The notes under the pieces: generated by a model | Database searches by the model: none | What the model was told of the DNA's origin: nothing | Seen by the model: only the letters and a program-made list of their open reading frames with translations | Program-made: the position numbers and the translations under genes | Shown here: positions 34,106 to 46,170 of the stretch, piece by piece | How positions within the stretch are numbered: position 1 is the first letter of the stretch | Layout of the letters: each line of letters starts with the position of its first letter | Origin: Malurus cyaneus samueli | Taxonomy: Eukaryota; Chordata; Aves; Passeriformes; Maluridae | NCBI GenBank assembly: GCA_009741485.1 | Contig: CM019219.1 | Location: forward strand, 2,269,998 to 2,333,997 | DNA: 64,000 bases | Reading direction: 5' to 3'

Positions 34106-34325
34106 CTTTGTCCTTTCCTCCCATGGACACCCGGATCCAGCTGAACAGACCGAGAGCCCTCAACTGCTCCTCATATATCCTCTCAAAGCCCTTCCCCATC
34201 CTCGTTGCCCTCCTTTGGACACTCTCGAATAGTTTAATATTTTTTTTTTAATATTGTGGTGCCCAAACTGTCCCCAGGACTGGAGGTGAGGCCGCCCCAG
34301 TGCAGAGATCTTTGTCATTCTGTGT
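34106..34325 (-). mobile_element. CR1 LINE fragment (minus orientation)
   Basis: CTCATATATCCTCTCAAAGC, GTTGCCCTCCTTTGGACACT, GGTGCCCAAACTGTCCCCAG and GACTGGAGGTGAGGCCGCCC correspond to the CR1 segment upstream of the terminal 3' stub, in reverse complement. A T9-A2 insertion sits near 34,243. Confidence 0.85.
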
Positions 34326-35655
34326 TGCTGAGGACCCCTCTGAGCATCGCTTGTGGCTGCAGTCTGTGTCTGCCGTTTGGAAGTGTTATCAGCGCTTTTC
34401 TTTCCCGTTCCAAAGGCCTGGAAGGGCGCACGGTGTGGCACGGAGCGAGGGGCTCTCCGGTAGATGGTGCTGCTGTAAACCTTTGAGGAACCACGCTCAC
34501 CTCATCTCTCAGCCCTCGGGACATGCGGGGAGGGCAGCTTGTGCCTGTACACACAGTCTTTGGGCATGGATGTTCATCACAAATGTCCCAAAGAGGCTTT
34601 TCCAGCTGAAAACACTCCAGAAAAAAATATCTGTCTTTACTTAGTGCAGCAAATTGTGTTTTAAACACTGTGATTATAGCTACATATGCCAATTCATAAA
34701 TAAAACAATGCAAAAAGTTAGTCAGCCATGTACCGGCTCCATTATTTAAGATCAGGGAGACATCAGTCTTGCTGCCTTCAAAGAAAGAATTTCTTAACTG
34801 ACTAAAGAAGCAAAAACCAAAATCAATATAAACAATTAATAAATCCATCACGGTATATCAGAAAAAAGATAGGACTCTCCCTGCTCCTTTTGGCTTGGTT
34901 ATGGTGTTGAAAAATCTGTATTGTGTGGTGTACAAAAAAATGAAGTAGAATACTTGGAGAGTCTCTGTGCTATCAATGTAAAAATAATTATTTACAATTC
35001 TGAATTCCAGGCTATGGCAAACAGGTAAGGCTAACAACATTAGTTCAAACCCTCTTCCAAATGCTTTTTCTCTGAAATTCAAATAGCACATTTCCATCTT
35101 GGCCACACAAATAATGAGGAAGAAAAAAGCTTTTAAAAGAGTTGAGCTTTAGATTCAGTATCTGAACCTTCCTCTGAAAATCGAGGCCAGGCACTGGAGG
35201 TGTTAACACTGTCTTTAATCAGCAGGATCCTGTTCCTTCGAGAGGCCTCTGAGAATTTGGATTTGAAACAGGAAAGTATTTATCAGTTCAAAGATTAGTA
35301 GTAGATTAAAGAGTCACCTGTATCAGAGTTTTGCAGTTACTACAGATAAAGTTAGCATGACATGCTACTTTTCAATGTGTACAGCCAAGATCCCACCATC
35401 CCTCGCTTTGAAAAACCTCCTGTCAGGAACAGAGTGGGACTTTCCCCTCTCTCCTGACATGCCCATTGCAATGAGCACAATTCAGTGAAAAGCACAAGCC
35501 ACAACATTGTTTTCACTTTTGCCTTCCTGATTTAAAGTTCTGCATTGATTTCTTTGGGAATGAGAGATTTTGTGTGGATCAGGACCTGGGAGCAGAGGCC
35601 TGCCCACCTGGAATAACACAAGATAGGCAGAGTGGATGCTCCAGAGACAGACTTC

Positions 35656-35671
35656 TGTGTGTGTGTGTGTG
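35656..35671. repeat. Dinucleotide microsatellite (TG)8
   Basis: Eight uninterrupted TG units. Confidence 0.95.
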
Positions 35672-38600
35672 CTCTTACTTACCTTTGATGGGATCAGGAC
35701 AGTATCATAAAGTAATTAAGAATGTATTTTGAAACTAAGTTAAAATGGTTTAAGTCCATATGCTGCCAAAAAGAGGGTCTGGGCTTTCTCCAGGTTCTCA
35801 GACTCATGATCCTGATGTGTCCCAGCACCAGCAGTGATGCTTGAGGAATTTTGCAGTCACTCAGGTCTGCAAGGTGATGCTGCTGGAAACACGCTCTTCT
35901 AAGAAAGGAGAGTTTAGTTTACTTTAGATTCTTGCACGGACCCCTAAAGCTGAAACTGAAGAGGTACTGAAGGACAACTCAGGGTGGACAGGTCAGGATC
36001 ACCCCTCCAAGAGCTAACATAGTCTTAAGTACATTTCAGCTGGCTGCCACACTGTACCCATGAATATTAATAAAAAATCCAAAAAGGAGGTTCCCAGAAA
36101 TTTTAACTTCCTGGCTGTGTAGACTTGAAGTCTGTAAGAGCTCCTGTTCCTTACCTGTGTTTGCCAAACGCTAGAGAATCCTCCGTATCAGCTTTGACAA
36201 GACCAAGTGAAGAGCTTCAGGCAGAACTCAGAGCTGATCCCCAAAACAGTCAGAGCTGTAACTGGGGAGGGCTGGAAGGACAGCAGAAGGAGGGAAGTGA
36301 GCTGAGCACTAAAATGTCTTTTGAATAGCTGTGATCAGACAGCTATTGTACTTACACAAGGAAATGTAATGTGTTGCATAAACAGATGTATGTTCCATCT
36401 CCTCCTCTGAATAATGAAATTCAAATCTCATCTCTCAGGTGAATTGAGTTCTAGATGGATGGGGCAGGAGCCTTATTAATTTTTTCTATTGGTCAGAGAA
36501 CACCAGTAGGAAGAGGAGTCGACAGCCCAGTACATGGAGTACTCAGTTTGAAAGGGAAAGGGCAGAGTGGGATCTGTCTTAGATCCAATGACTGCTTCCT
36601 TTGATATATAGGGGAGACATGCTCTAAAGGAAGTCTGAAACCTCTTATATATTGACTTGCAGCATCTCTGGAAAGTTACCAAAACCTATTTATCCTAAAA
36701 TCAAAACTTAATGTAATTTATTGAGGGAGCAACTTGTGCATTTATCTGCTTGTCAAACTACATGCAGTAGAGAACTCAGTCTTTTTATGACCCTCTGTGG
36801 TGGTATCGTCTCACTAAGAATATGGTGAGCCCCTGGACAAAATGACTGCTGTAGGTTAAATCTCTGCTGTTGTGTGGGAGTGTTTATACTGCAGATGAGT
36901 TCCTCACTTACCAGGCCAGTGGACCTCTGGAAATCTCAAGTTTCAGGCCATCCATGTGAGAAGAGAGTGTAAATGGTTTTGGTTGATTCTGCTGAAAGAT
37001 TATTTGAGTCAAACTGAACCGTGACTTTTTTAAGAGCAAATGTGCTTTGGAAACATTGTCTCAGAGATTGAGGTTAGAGGCTGGTTGGGTTTATTTATGT
37101 GGGGTGAAGACAGGAGGTTTTGGAAGGAATGACAATGTGTGCATAATGACATTGATTTGAGTAAAAACAGACTCTGCATCTACTTCTGGAAGATAACAAA
37201 ACCTGGGACTTTTCTCCCATAATCTTGGTTAAATAACTGCCCTGTGGCTGCTTTTCTGGTGTCAAAATTAACTAAATATATTTTGGATTGCTTTTATTGC
37301 AACTGGCAAGTGAGCAAGTCACTAATAGTAGCAGAGCCGTTGTGTAATCAAGGCTAATCCTTACTCATGGTAAGAATCAGAGCCAAAAGCCTATAATCCT
37401 ACTCTAGGCCACATTTCTCTGTAGTTTTCCTCTTAATATCTTTTGTTTTTTGCTCCTTGAAAACGGTTTTCTGTATTTCTGAGTTCAATTCTTAACTTAA
37501 ATTTTGTATTATTTGGTTTGAGGGGTTTTATTTTCATGGGGAATGTGTTCATTGATTTTGTCTTGATGCCCTCTTCACTGTGCTGCAGCCTGCCTTGATG
37601 TCTCCAAAGACACTCACAGCACTGCTGCATTGCTCACATTCCAAATTTTTAGATTTCTGCTTTATTTCTGAGACTGCCAGATTTGGTGCAATAAAATAAG
37701 AGGAAATAAAGTCTTTGTGTCTGTGGAGAAAGGTCTACCATGAAGGCCTGTAACAGAGAGAAAAATAAATGGCCTTCAAATTCAGTCCTGTGTTTTTAAA
37801 GACCTGGCTCAGAAGTTTTGAATAATTCCAGCTCAATATCTTCCTGTTTGTTTTGAGTTGGATTGTGGGTAAGAGGGACATTGTGCACGTGCACACGTAG
37901 GTGTTTGCAGAGGCTTTTTTGCTGTTGTTGAATAAGTTCACTGGAGTCCTCTGCTCTAAACTGGTTCTGATAACAGTTGCTGGAAGATTCATTATAGGTC
38001 TAGTACCTCTGTATGCCAATTTCCTGATGTAGTGTGTTTATTGTAATTAATAACTGACGGCTCTTCTGTGGCTTCTTGCACAGTTATTTTTGGGAATATT
38101 TTAGATCAGTTGTTATCCCTGACTTTCATCTACAGCTTTGGTGTCTGTGCATGGACTGTGGATCCATCCAGTTTGCTAACCATCCCTGCCTGCAGCTAAT
38201 TTTCCAAACTGCAGGAAACTCCCAGGGTATTCCCCAGCTCTGTGCCTGGCTCTGTGGGAAAATTCTGCTCTGAGACCTGTGGATGATCATCTTACAACCT
38301 GGAGCATGGGAGTGAATACTCCCTTTTATCTGCCTTTGAATGGGCCCGAGCTCTATCAAAGGTGGAGGAGTCCCCCACCCTCCCCTGCCTGCATGCCTGG
38401 CCTGTGGCAGGAGGGTTTCCTCAAAGGCAGGCTGCCTCTTTGGGAAACAGGATCCCAGGAAACCATGGAGAGCAGCCAGCCCAGGCGGATCCCATCACAC
38501 TCTGCTGTGAGTGGAGGCTGCCCTGGCAGAGGTGGGGGTGCTAAAGGGGAGAATTAGCCAGAGAAAGTATTGTCTAAACTGAAGTTGAACATTTTCCACA

Positions 38601-39013
38601 CATTTTTTTCCTTCTTCCTTTCTCCATCTGTGCATCTCTGACTGATCTAGGTAATAGGAGAAACCCAATCCTGAAGTGGCAGCACATTAGGAGCAGCAGG
38701 GTCATGTAGCAGCCGAGGCAGGAGGTGTCTCAGTGTATCTGATCCCATTCAGCCATCAGATCCCTTCTCCCGTGCCCCCGGAGCAGCCCTCGGAGGTTAC
38801 GCTCCAAAGGATGCTGATGAGCCTATCCCAGCTCCTTCCAGCTGGGAGAGGGATCCCTGGAGAGGACCCTTTGTCTAGGGGTCACAGTTCCTGCCTCTGG
38901 AGACTTTTGCTGTTTCCATTGTTCCGTTTGGGCTTGCGTTACCTTGATCTGTGGGAACGCTCAGGTTACCCCATTGCCCTGGAAGTTCCCAGGTGAGCTT
39001 TGAACCAGGACAG

Positions 39014-39048
39014 ATGGATCATGGATCATGGATCATGGATCATGGCTC
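39014..39048. repeat. Tandem repeat, 5 units of 7 bp (ATGGATC)
   Basis: Four perfect ATGGATC units followed by one ATGGCTC unit. Confidence 0.95.
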
Positions 39049-40227
39049 TAAGCAAAGCTTCAGCCCTTCTAAAATCACCAAAAATCAATTTGTTTTCCTC
39101 TCCTGCTTTTCTCTCTTCTCTGTTTTCCTCATAAATGACTTAGAATTGCTCCTTTTAAGGTATTTTTCCTCTCTGAAATTTCATGTAATTCCTGCAAACA
39201 TAATCCTGGGGATTGAAGGACAGTGAAAGGAATCACAAATCCCTTTCTAGCCAAAGAATAGCCAGCACAGGAAACAAAGCTGTGTTAAGGTCTTTTTTTT
39301 TCTACCTAAGATAAAAAAAAATTGTTTAAACTGAGGGGAGATTACAGTGTTATAAATTACGAATTGAATGAGGAATTTTGTAGCTGGAGTTGTATTGGTC
39401 ATTAATTCAATCAGAAAACAAGATTTATGACCAGTCTGCAATGTACTCATCCTGGTTTAAACTGTATTGAAATGATGTAATTTGGTATTAAATTCATGTA
39501 ATGCAGGTGGAACTAAGATCAATATCTGTTTCAAATTTGTTGTTTTACTTCCAGTTGTTTCAAGTGGAAGTGAAGAACAGCTAATAATTTATTTATGAAG
39601 TTTTGTGCTTGTTAGAGCTTCAGGCAGCAAACTCCCCACTGGATACAGTGCCATACTCATTCCTTCACCTGCAACAATCAACACTTCATTATCACTTGCT
39701 TTATAATCTGGAAACTTAATTACTACCATTAATTACTACCACTGGGCAGCAATTTCCCACCAATACATGTACTAAACTCCATGCCCAATGTAGAAACAAG
39801 GTAGACACCTTTCTTGGAGTTCTCAGACAGGTATTTGGGATTTGTCTGGTCATTAGAAGTGTCCTGGAATGCTGTGCAAGTGTTATGTATCACCTCTTCT
39901 GTTTCCAAATAAACTGTGGTAGTGAAGTGTGAAACCCAAACCACTTGATCCTCTGCATCTTGAAGTCACAGGGAATTAAAATGAAAAGCTTTATTGTCTA
40001 GCAAAGAATTCTTATTGCTTGTCATCAGCAGCGATGGATTTCTTCCTCACTTTTAGAGTTTGGAAATCTCTGCCAGTACACAGCCATGAATGAAGAGTTT
40101 TTACACAGACCAGATTCTTTTTTCCATTTTTTTTTTATTAGTAGGAGTTTTGTCTATTTTAAAATGCAGGACTTGAAGCTTTATTTTAAATCATCTTAAA
40201 TCTAGAGAGTTTTTACAGGACAAGAGG

Positions 40228-40380
40228 TAGGCAAAGGATTGGAATAGCTCTTGTAGACAGGTTGTAGTGTCTCCATCTGAAGAAATAGGTTGGCCTCAAA
40301 AGTCATGATCCTGTTTGTGCTGTGGGATGAACCAGATGACCTCAAAAAGTCCCTCAAATTTCTATTATATTGTGATTAAG
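40228..40380 (+). mobile_element. CR1 LINE 3' fragment (plus orientation, old)
   Basis: TGTAGTGTCTCCATCTGAAG, CATGATCCTGTTTGTGCTGT, GATGAACCAGATGACCTCAA and the decayed tail TCTATTATATTGTGATT follow the CR1 3' region in sense orientation. It is more diverged than the other copies. Confidence 0.75.
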
Positions 40381-43300
40381 CAGGAACTTTCCAAAGTTTG
40401 CTCTCACATTTATCTTGTATAAACCCAGGCTCATACCACTCCGATGAGATTTATTCCAGGAAGTTTCAGAAGCTGATTAGGAAGCCCTGGAAGAATCCAA
40501 TGGCAGTTGTCTCTTCTGGCACCACATTTGTTTTTTGACTCCACAGTCCTAAGAGGCAATACAAAAAAAAAAAAAGGAGACACAGAACTATAAATACAAA
40601 GACATCAGAGGAAAAACTCGGTGGATAAGTGTAATAAATGGGAAAAGATGGTTCACGGGGAGGAAATGTCAGCATATATTATACAGAGGGGACAAATAGC
40701 TTCCTAAAATCAACAGTTTATTTTGCTGAACTTTCTTCATGGCAAACATGCAAGCGGAAGGATCAAAAGGAGCTCGGAAGCACTTAATTTCTGGTGCTGT
40801 CTGCTAATAAACATTGAATCGGTGAATATAAGGGTGAGTCTCTAGCAGTCCAACTCATTGCCTGACCTTTCACGTCCATTTTCTAAAATGTAGCAATTAA
40901 CCCTTATGATCCTGAGCAATCCCCTTCTCCTGAATGGATCCAGGGGTTTTAGGTACTAACCAGAGTTACATATAATCCATCTCTTGTGCCAGGGGAGGTG
41001 CTTTGGAGAGCAATAAACATCCTCTTCCTGCTATCAAGGGTTTGGTCCTGTGGTCTGTCTTTGCCTGGTAACTGCCTTGCTCTTCCAAGGCTGGAGATGG
41101 GAATTGGCATTTTCCATTCCCGGGCAAACACTGAGACCCAACAGAAAACAAGAGCTCCATGGAGGCTCTGTGGCATTTTGCACACGTTGATGTATTGATG
41201 GTTCTGGAGAGTGTTTTATTATTTGCCAGCTTTCACAAAGCGCCTGAAGAGTAATTTTGTATTTAAAACACGTAGACATTTTAAACTGGCTAAACCACTT
41301 TATCTCTCAACATTTGTGCCTCCTGTCCAGCCCTCCAGTGGACTTGCAATTTCCTGTTAATTGTCACATGTCTGCAGCAGGTAGATGGTCCATCTGCTAT
41401 ATCTACCAAATCTTTTACTAGATTTAAGACAGAAAGGATCATTCCATCTAGTTTAGTCCTGCAGGTAACATCTACTCCAGGATTTCACTGGCTGTGTGAG
41501 TTTTGAGGGCAATCGTTTTCATTGAGGAGGAAGAATCTGAGTTTCATTTATTAAAAGAGTCTTTGTTCTCGTGTAGGAGAATGTAGTTGGAGATAATCTT
41601 TATCTCCCAGTCTCCTGATAATACAGAAAAGCAGCTATCTTGAGAGCTGGCTTTCAAGTAGGATGGAAAAAACAGGGTTTTTTTCCTCATGACATTTCAT
41701 TTTTAATTTTTAAGTAATTGAAAAACAGGAACAAAAAAAGTAATTGGCAGAGTCCCTGCATTTGAGATTACTGCAAATAAACTTTAAATAAATTACAGAT
41801 GGCTGCTTTATTTACAAAATGCTCAAAATGCCTCAATTGACAAATATATTTAGCTGGAGTGTATGATAAAGTGATAAGCAAGTCAACAAAGTGAACCAAA
41901 AAGAAGAAATTATTCTCTTTTTTGAGGATGCCCACAAATGGTGAGTGTTGATAGAGGAGCACAGTCATCAGAACCAGGGGATTAATCTGCACATAACGAG
42001 GACTGGGATCAGGCAGGAGGAGAAGTTTCAATAACAACAATGGGAACATTGTTGGGGAAAAAAACTGCAGCAAACCCATCTGCTGGAGCCATGTGACTGA
42101 GTCCCACACAGAAAGGCAGAGGAGAGCTGAGCATCCTGAGGAAAATCTGGTGCTCAGCTGAGAGGAGATCCGAGCTGGAGACCAGATCCGAGCTGGAGAC
42201 CTCCTGGACCTGCCCTCCCAACACCTTTCTAATGGGGATACAAAATAACAGGATACAGCAAAGAAATTTCAAATGAAAAGTTCCCATTCGCCCAGTTCAT
42301 GGTGTGACCTTTCCAGAAACTTACAGATTTCCAGCCTCTGAGTCCTGGGTTTGAAATATGAATTTAAATGGGAGAGGGGTCGGCAGGAGGGGGAAGAGGT
42401 AGAAGGGTAGTGTGTCATTTCTTTCGGTATTTTGTTTCCAGCCCTATCCTTTGATCTCTGCAACAGTGTAGTTCAGACAATCTGTAGAAATATTGCTGAA
42501 CCAAGTTACTTTGTTATATTTTACTTCAGCCATTTGTCAGCATATGCCATAAAAATTTTAGTTTTCTCTCTTGATCTTTATCAGAGATTGCTGTTTCTCT
42601 TTGATGTCTCCCTCCTTATTTGACATTTGGATCTGGTTTCCCATTTAATTATCTAACTCTCTATTGCTATTTTAGTTTAAAAGTTCACTGCAATATTTTA
42701 CTCCTCTTGTTTCTCAGTCCATTCCTCTGTGCTCCAGCTGAGACACAAGAAAATGATGAAGGTACTCGCTGTGTTAGGGAGGTTTGTGCCCGAGCCCTCC
42801 TGTGAACAGAGGGGAGCACAGACTGTGGTCAGTGAGTGTGGGCGGCAAATATGATGCTGGGACATGCTGGATCTCCTAAATCAAAATATCCAGAGGCCAT
42901 TCTTTGATTTAATGGTAAATTTAGACTGTTCTGTGTAGGTTTGAAAGTCTGAAATGTAAACAGCACTGCAGTCGAAATAGCTGTAAAATGTCATTTAATA
43001 CAGTCCCAGTTCCTACAAATCCTCTTATGAAAACACCATCCCTAGTGCTTAGCTATGTTGGAAAACAGAAGGAATTCCTCACATTTTGTAGCCCAGAGAA
43101 GGAGATCTGCTCTCAAGAGAGACAAGCTGAAGCAGAATGCACATTTTACCTCCTCATTCCAGAAAGATGTCGCATGATAGCTGAAAGCTTTAAAGGACAG
43201 TTGTTTCTTGGGATGTTTCGTGAGTCATAGGACATAGGATGAGGTGGGGATGACCACAGAGTGACCAGGGCTTGGTCTGGGCAGTTTATTGCTGCAGACC

Positions 43301-45053
43301 GTGGCCATGTGAGTGTAATATGGGAAAGACTCTGTCTTCTGGCATGGCTGGAGAAGTGCAAATCAGTGATGTGTCACATCACTGATGGGATGAAGTTCTG
43401 GTGAACTCCTGCAGGAATAGAGAGATTTCCACTTCATCCAAAACACAACAAGCCAGAGGAAGAGAAGTCTGGGCACTATTTCTTGCTCTGCAGTTCAGGA
43501 CAGGTTACAAGAACCTCTTTCTGGGTGCTCTCAGACAAAGGATAAAAACATTTCCATTGGTTGTTGTTAAGAGTGGAACTGGAGCTGTGCACAGGCACGG
43601 GTGAGTGCTGGCATATGGCTGAGGGCCTTTAGTGGAGGGTGTGCAGCTCCATCTGGCAGGCCCAAAGGAGCTGATCCACTGGAAGCCACAGCAGATTGAA
43701 CATATTGTGCTTCTGGCTGGGTGACCTCATCCCCCAGCCCAAATTTGGCAGCCAGACTATAGCTGTGGTGGGAAATGCAACGTTTGATCAAACCATTCTT
43801 NTTTTGCTTTCCATCCATTTTTCAAATTCAATCTTTGAAAGCAAAGAAGAAACCAGGGAAGTGGTGGTCCCAACCTGCCTGCATTCAAGAGTCGGATGCT
43901 TGTCTAGCATGAAGCAGATCTGGGTTCAACCCCCTCTTCTGCCTGAGAAGTCTGGAATTTGCATTCCCTGCCACTAAGAAAAATAACCCAGCTGCTGAGA
44001 TATTCGGAGATGAATTTGGGTGTATTGAGACGTTTTCATGTGTTTGCCTGCGACTTTTCTGTGAAGCCAGGTCCTCTTTGTAGGATATACTCAAATATTG
44101 ATGGAACAGAAGAGGAGGACCGTGAGAGGGACTACCTGGCATAACATTTTGAGCCAAAAATATGGAGATAATTTGCTTCATTTTCTGCTCTTTGCACTGC
44201 AACTGCTTATTTTTGCCTGCCAGATAAGGCACTTCCCAAAGGATGGTTCTTGGAAATGTGTTCCTTTGAAGAGAGGCAGAAAATATTCTTTCACCTCTGA
44301 ATTCCCTGGATATGACCAAGGCTAGAAAAACCCATGCACCACATTTGAAGACTGTGAGTAAATTGGCTGCTGCATGGAGATGAGGCTTTGAATTTGTCTA
44401 CCTTGGCCTGATTCACCTTGTCTCCCAATGGGAACTGGGATTTTAACAGTAAAACAAAATGTTTAAAACCCGGACTAGATGTTTGCTAACAAAATGTAAG
44501 TAAATTAAGAAATTGTAAGGTCTTGTATGGTAATTGAGAGGTAGCTGTTCCTTAGATCTTCACTCTTTCTCATCTAAATTCTGGTTTTGTGGATATTTCA
44601 GATGAGTCAGTCTCCTTGGGTAGTACAGGGAACTTGATCCCAAGCCATTGGAGTTGAAGGAGAGTCCTCATGTCTTCCTATAAAGTTCTATTATAGCTGA
44701 AGTAATTCAAGATTTCTTGGGCAGTTTCCAGCTTATTCTTAGTTCATTGGTCAGAGGTCAGGGAACAGAGTTGCTCCTGCTAATTAGGAAGAGTCAGGAT
44801 TTCATGGAGCATTTTTCTAAATACAAAAAGAGGTTTGAATACTGGGTGGTTTTCAGTAATATTTTTGATTTTCAGTAGTGGTTTTTTTTTTTCCTCAGTG
44901 TAATTCTGTTCAAATCAATTTCAGCACATATAAAACACCTCATCTCTACTGGGCAGTGACAGTGATACACCAAGGACTTTGGAAAGCACAGGTCCTTGGC
45001 TCTGCCTTTAGCACTTCCCTCAGTGTGCTCTAACAGCCGACACAGAAAGAGCG
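40381..45053. other. Intergenic, no gene; one short duplication and one N
   Basis: Contains the 18-bp duplication at 42,166-42,201, a single undetermined base at 43,801, and a tRNA B-box-like GGGTTCAACCCCC near 43,922-43,934 that I do not accept as a tRNA. No coding sequence recognised. Confidence 0.5.
42166..42201. repeat. Perfect 18-bp tandem duplication
   Basis: AGATCCGAGCTGGAGACC occurs twice head to tail with no spacer. Confidence 0.95.
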
Positions 45054-45054
45054 A

Positions 45055-45300
45055 AATCATAGAATCACAGAATGGTTTGGGTGGGAAGAAACCTTAAAAC
45101 GCATCCCATTCCTCCTCCTGCCATGAGCAGGGACAACTTCCACTATCTCAGGTTGCTCCAAACCCCATCCAGCCTGGGCTTGGACACTTCCAGGGATGGG
45201 GCAGCCACAGCTTCTCTGTGGACCTCACCATTCTCACAGGGAAGAATTTCTTCCCAATATCTAATCTAAACCTACAGTCTTTGAGACACTTCAGCTTCAG
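45055..45300 (-). mobile_element. CR1 LINE 3' end (minus orientation, well preserved)
   Basis: It begins AAATCATAGAATCACAGAATGG and continues with TGGGAAGAAACCTTAAAACG, TGCCATGAGCAGGGACAACT, CACTTCCAGGGATGGGGCAG and GAAGAATTTCTTCCCAATAT. The 3' terminal repeat is intact; it is truncated at its 5' end near 45,300. Confidence 0.95.
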
Positions 45301-46147
45301 GGTTGTATTTACTTCCCTTGCGTGTCCACGTGGAGAAGGGAGTTCTTGTTTAATTTGTAACCATGCATTGATTTTAAAAGACCACTGACATGTTTTAAGT
45401 TTCCTTTCAAAGTTTTACAGGGTAAAACAGAGAGCCAAGGCATTAAGGGCTTTACATGCTCAGAAGGACAGCGGCAGAAAAACAAAGACACTTAATCTGG
45501 AATACACAAAGCAGGAAGGGGGGCAGCATGATGTAGCTGTAATGAGAGACGGCGAGATTGACGTGGAAAAGATGGGACAGGCAGCAGAGTATAAATAGAG
45601 CTGCAGTTTATTTGTAACTTTCATTTTTAGGTGGGGGTGATTGACACATGGATGGGCTGGATGAAGGTAACCTCCCTGATCTTTAACTTGCAGGTCACAT
45701 GGAGAAAACTTTGAGAAAATACTCCAACATGTAGATGTCAGATTGAGTGACAGCCGCGTGTGAGGTGAATTGCATTTCCTGGCTTTTTTACATGCATCAC
45801 TTCACAGAAATGATGGCTGCCATCGGAACAAAAAGACGTCCTTCCCGACCGGGGTCAACAAACTGACAGTGCCCACCCATTAATAGAAAACACTGTCATT
45901 TAAAATAAAATGCTATGGAGAAAACTTCAAAAATCTATTAGCCAACACAGCAGATAGTATCAGTTTCTGCCCATGAATTACTGTATACCATTCCAGTGTT
46001 AATGTACAGCGCAGTGTGTGGTACAATTTTCATCTGTAACAATATATATAGAATGCCATATGGCTGACAGCATGCACTACACATGTCAGGCTCTTCTGTT
46101 TTCTAGCTTTGTACATCTTATTTGCTTCTGTCTAATTATCGTGTTCT

Positions 46148-46170
46148 GGGGAGGGGAGAGGAGGGGAGGG
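46148..46170 (+). other. G-quadruplex-type motif
   Basis: Four G-runs of 4, 4, 4 and 3 separated by loops of 1, 6 and 1 nt inside a purine-only tract. Confidence 0.6.

Larger units (their letters stand above)
34326..40227. other. Intergenic, no gene; minor motifs
   Basis: It contains a CTCF-like CCGGTAGATGGTGC at 34,457-34,470, a (TG)8 at 35,656-35,671, a 12-bp palindrome with an E-box at 37,883-37,894, and a 7-bp tandem repeat at 39,014-39,048. The 178-codon minus-strand frame (34,315-34,851) has no homology and partly overlaps CR1-related sequence. Confidence 0.5.

Noticed and set aside
34315..34851. 178-codon minus-strand open frame, the longest in the window
   Set aside because: No recognisable domain or family, no promoter or splice context, and its 3' part lies in and next to CR1-derived sequence. 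Compatible with chance.
43891..43940. tRNA-like segment: ATGC-TTGTCTA-GCAT hairpin followed by GGGTTCAACCCCC (B-box-like)
   Set aside because: The anticodon-arm-like hairpin and B box are suggestive, but there is no acceptor stem, no D arm and no A box upstream. At most a decayed tRNA-derived fragment; probably chance.
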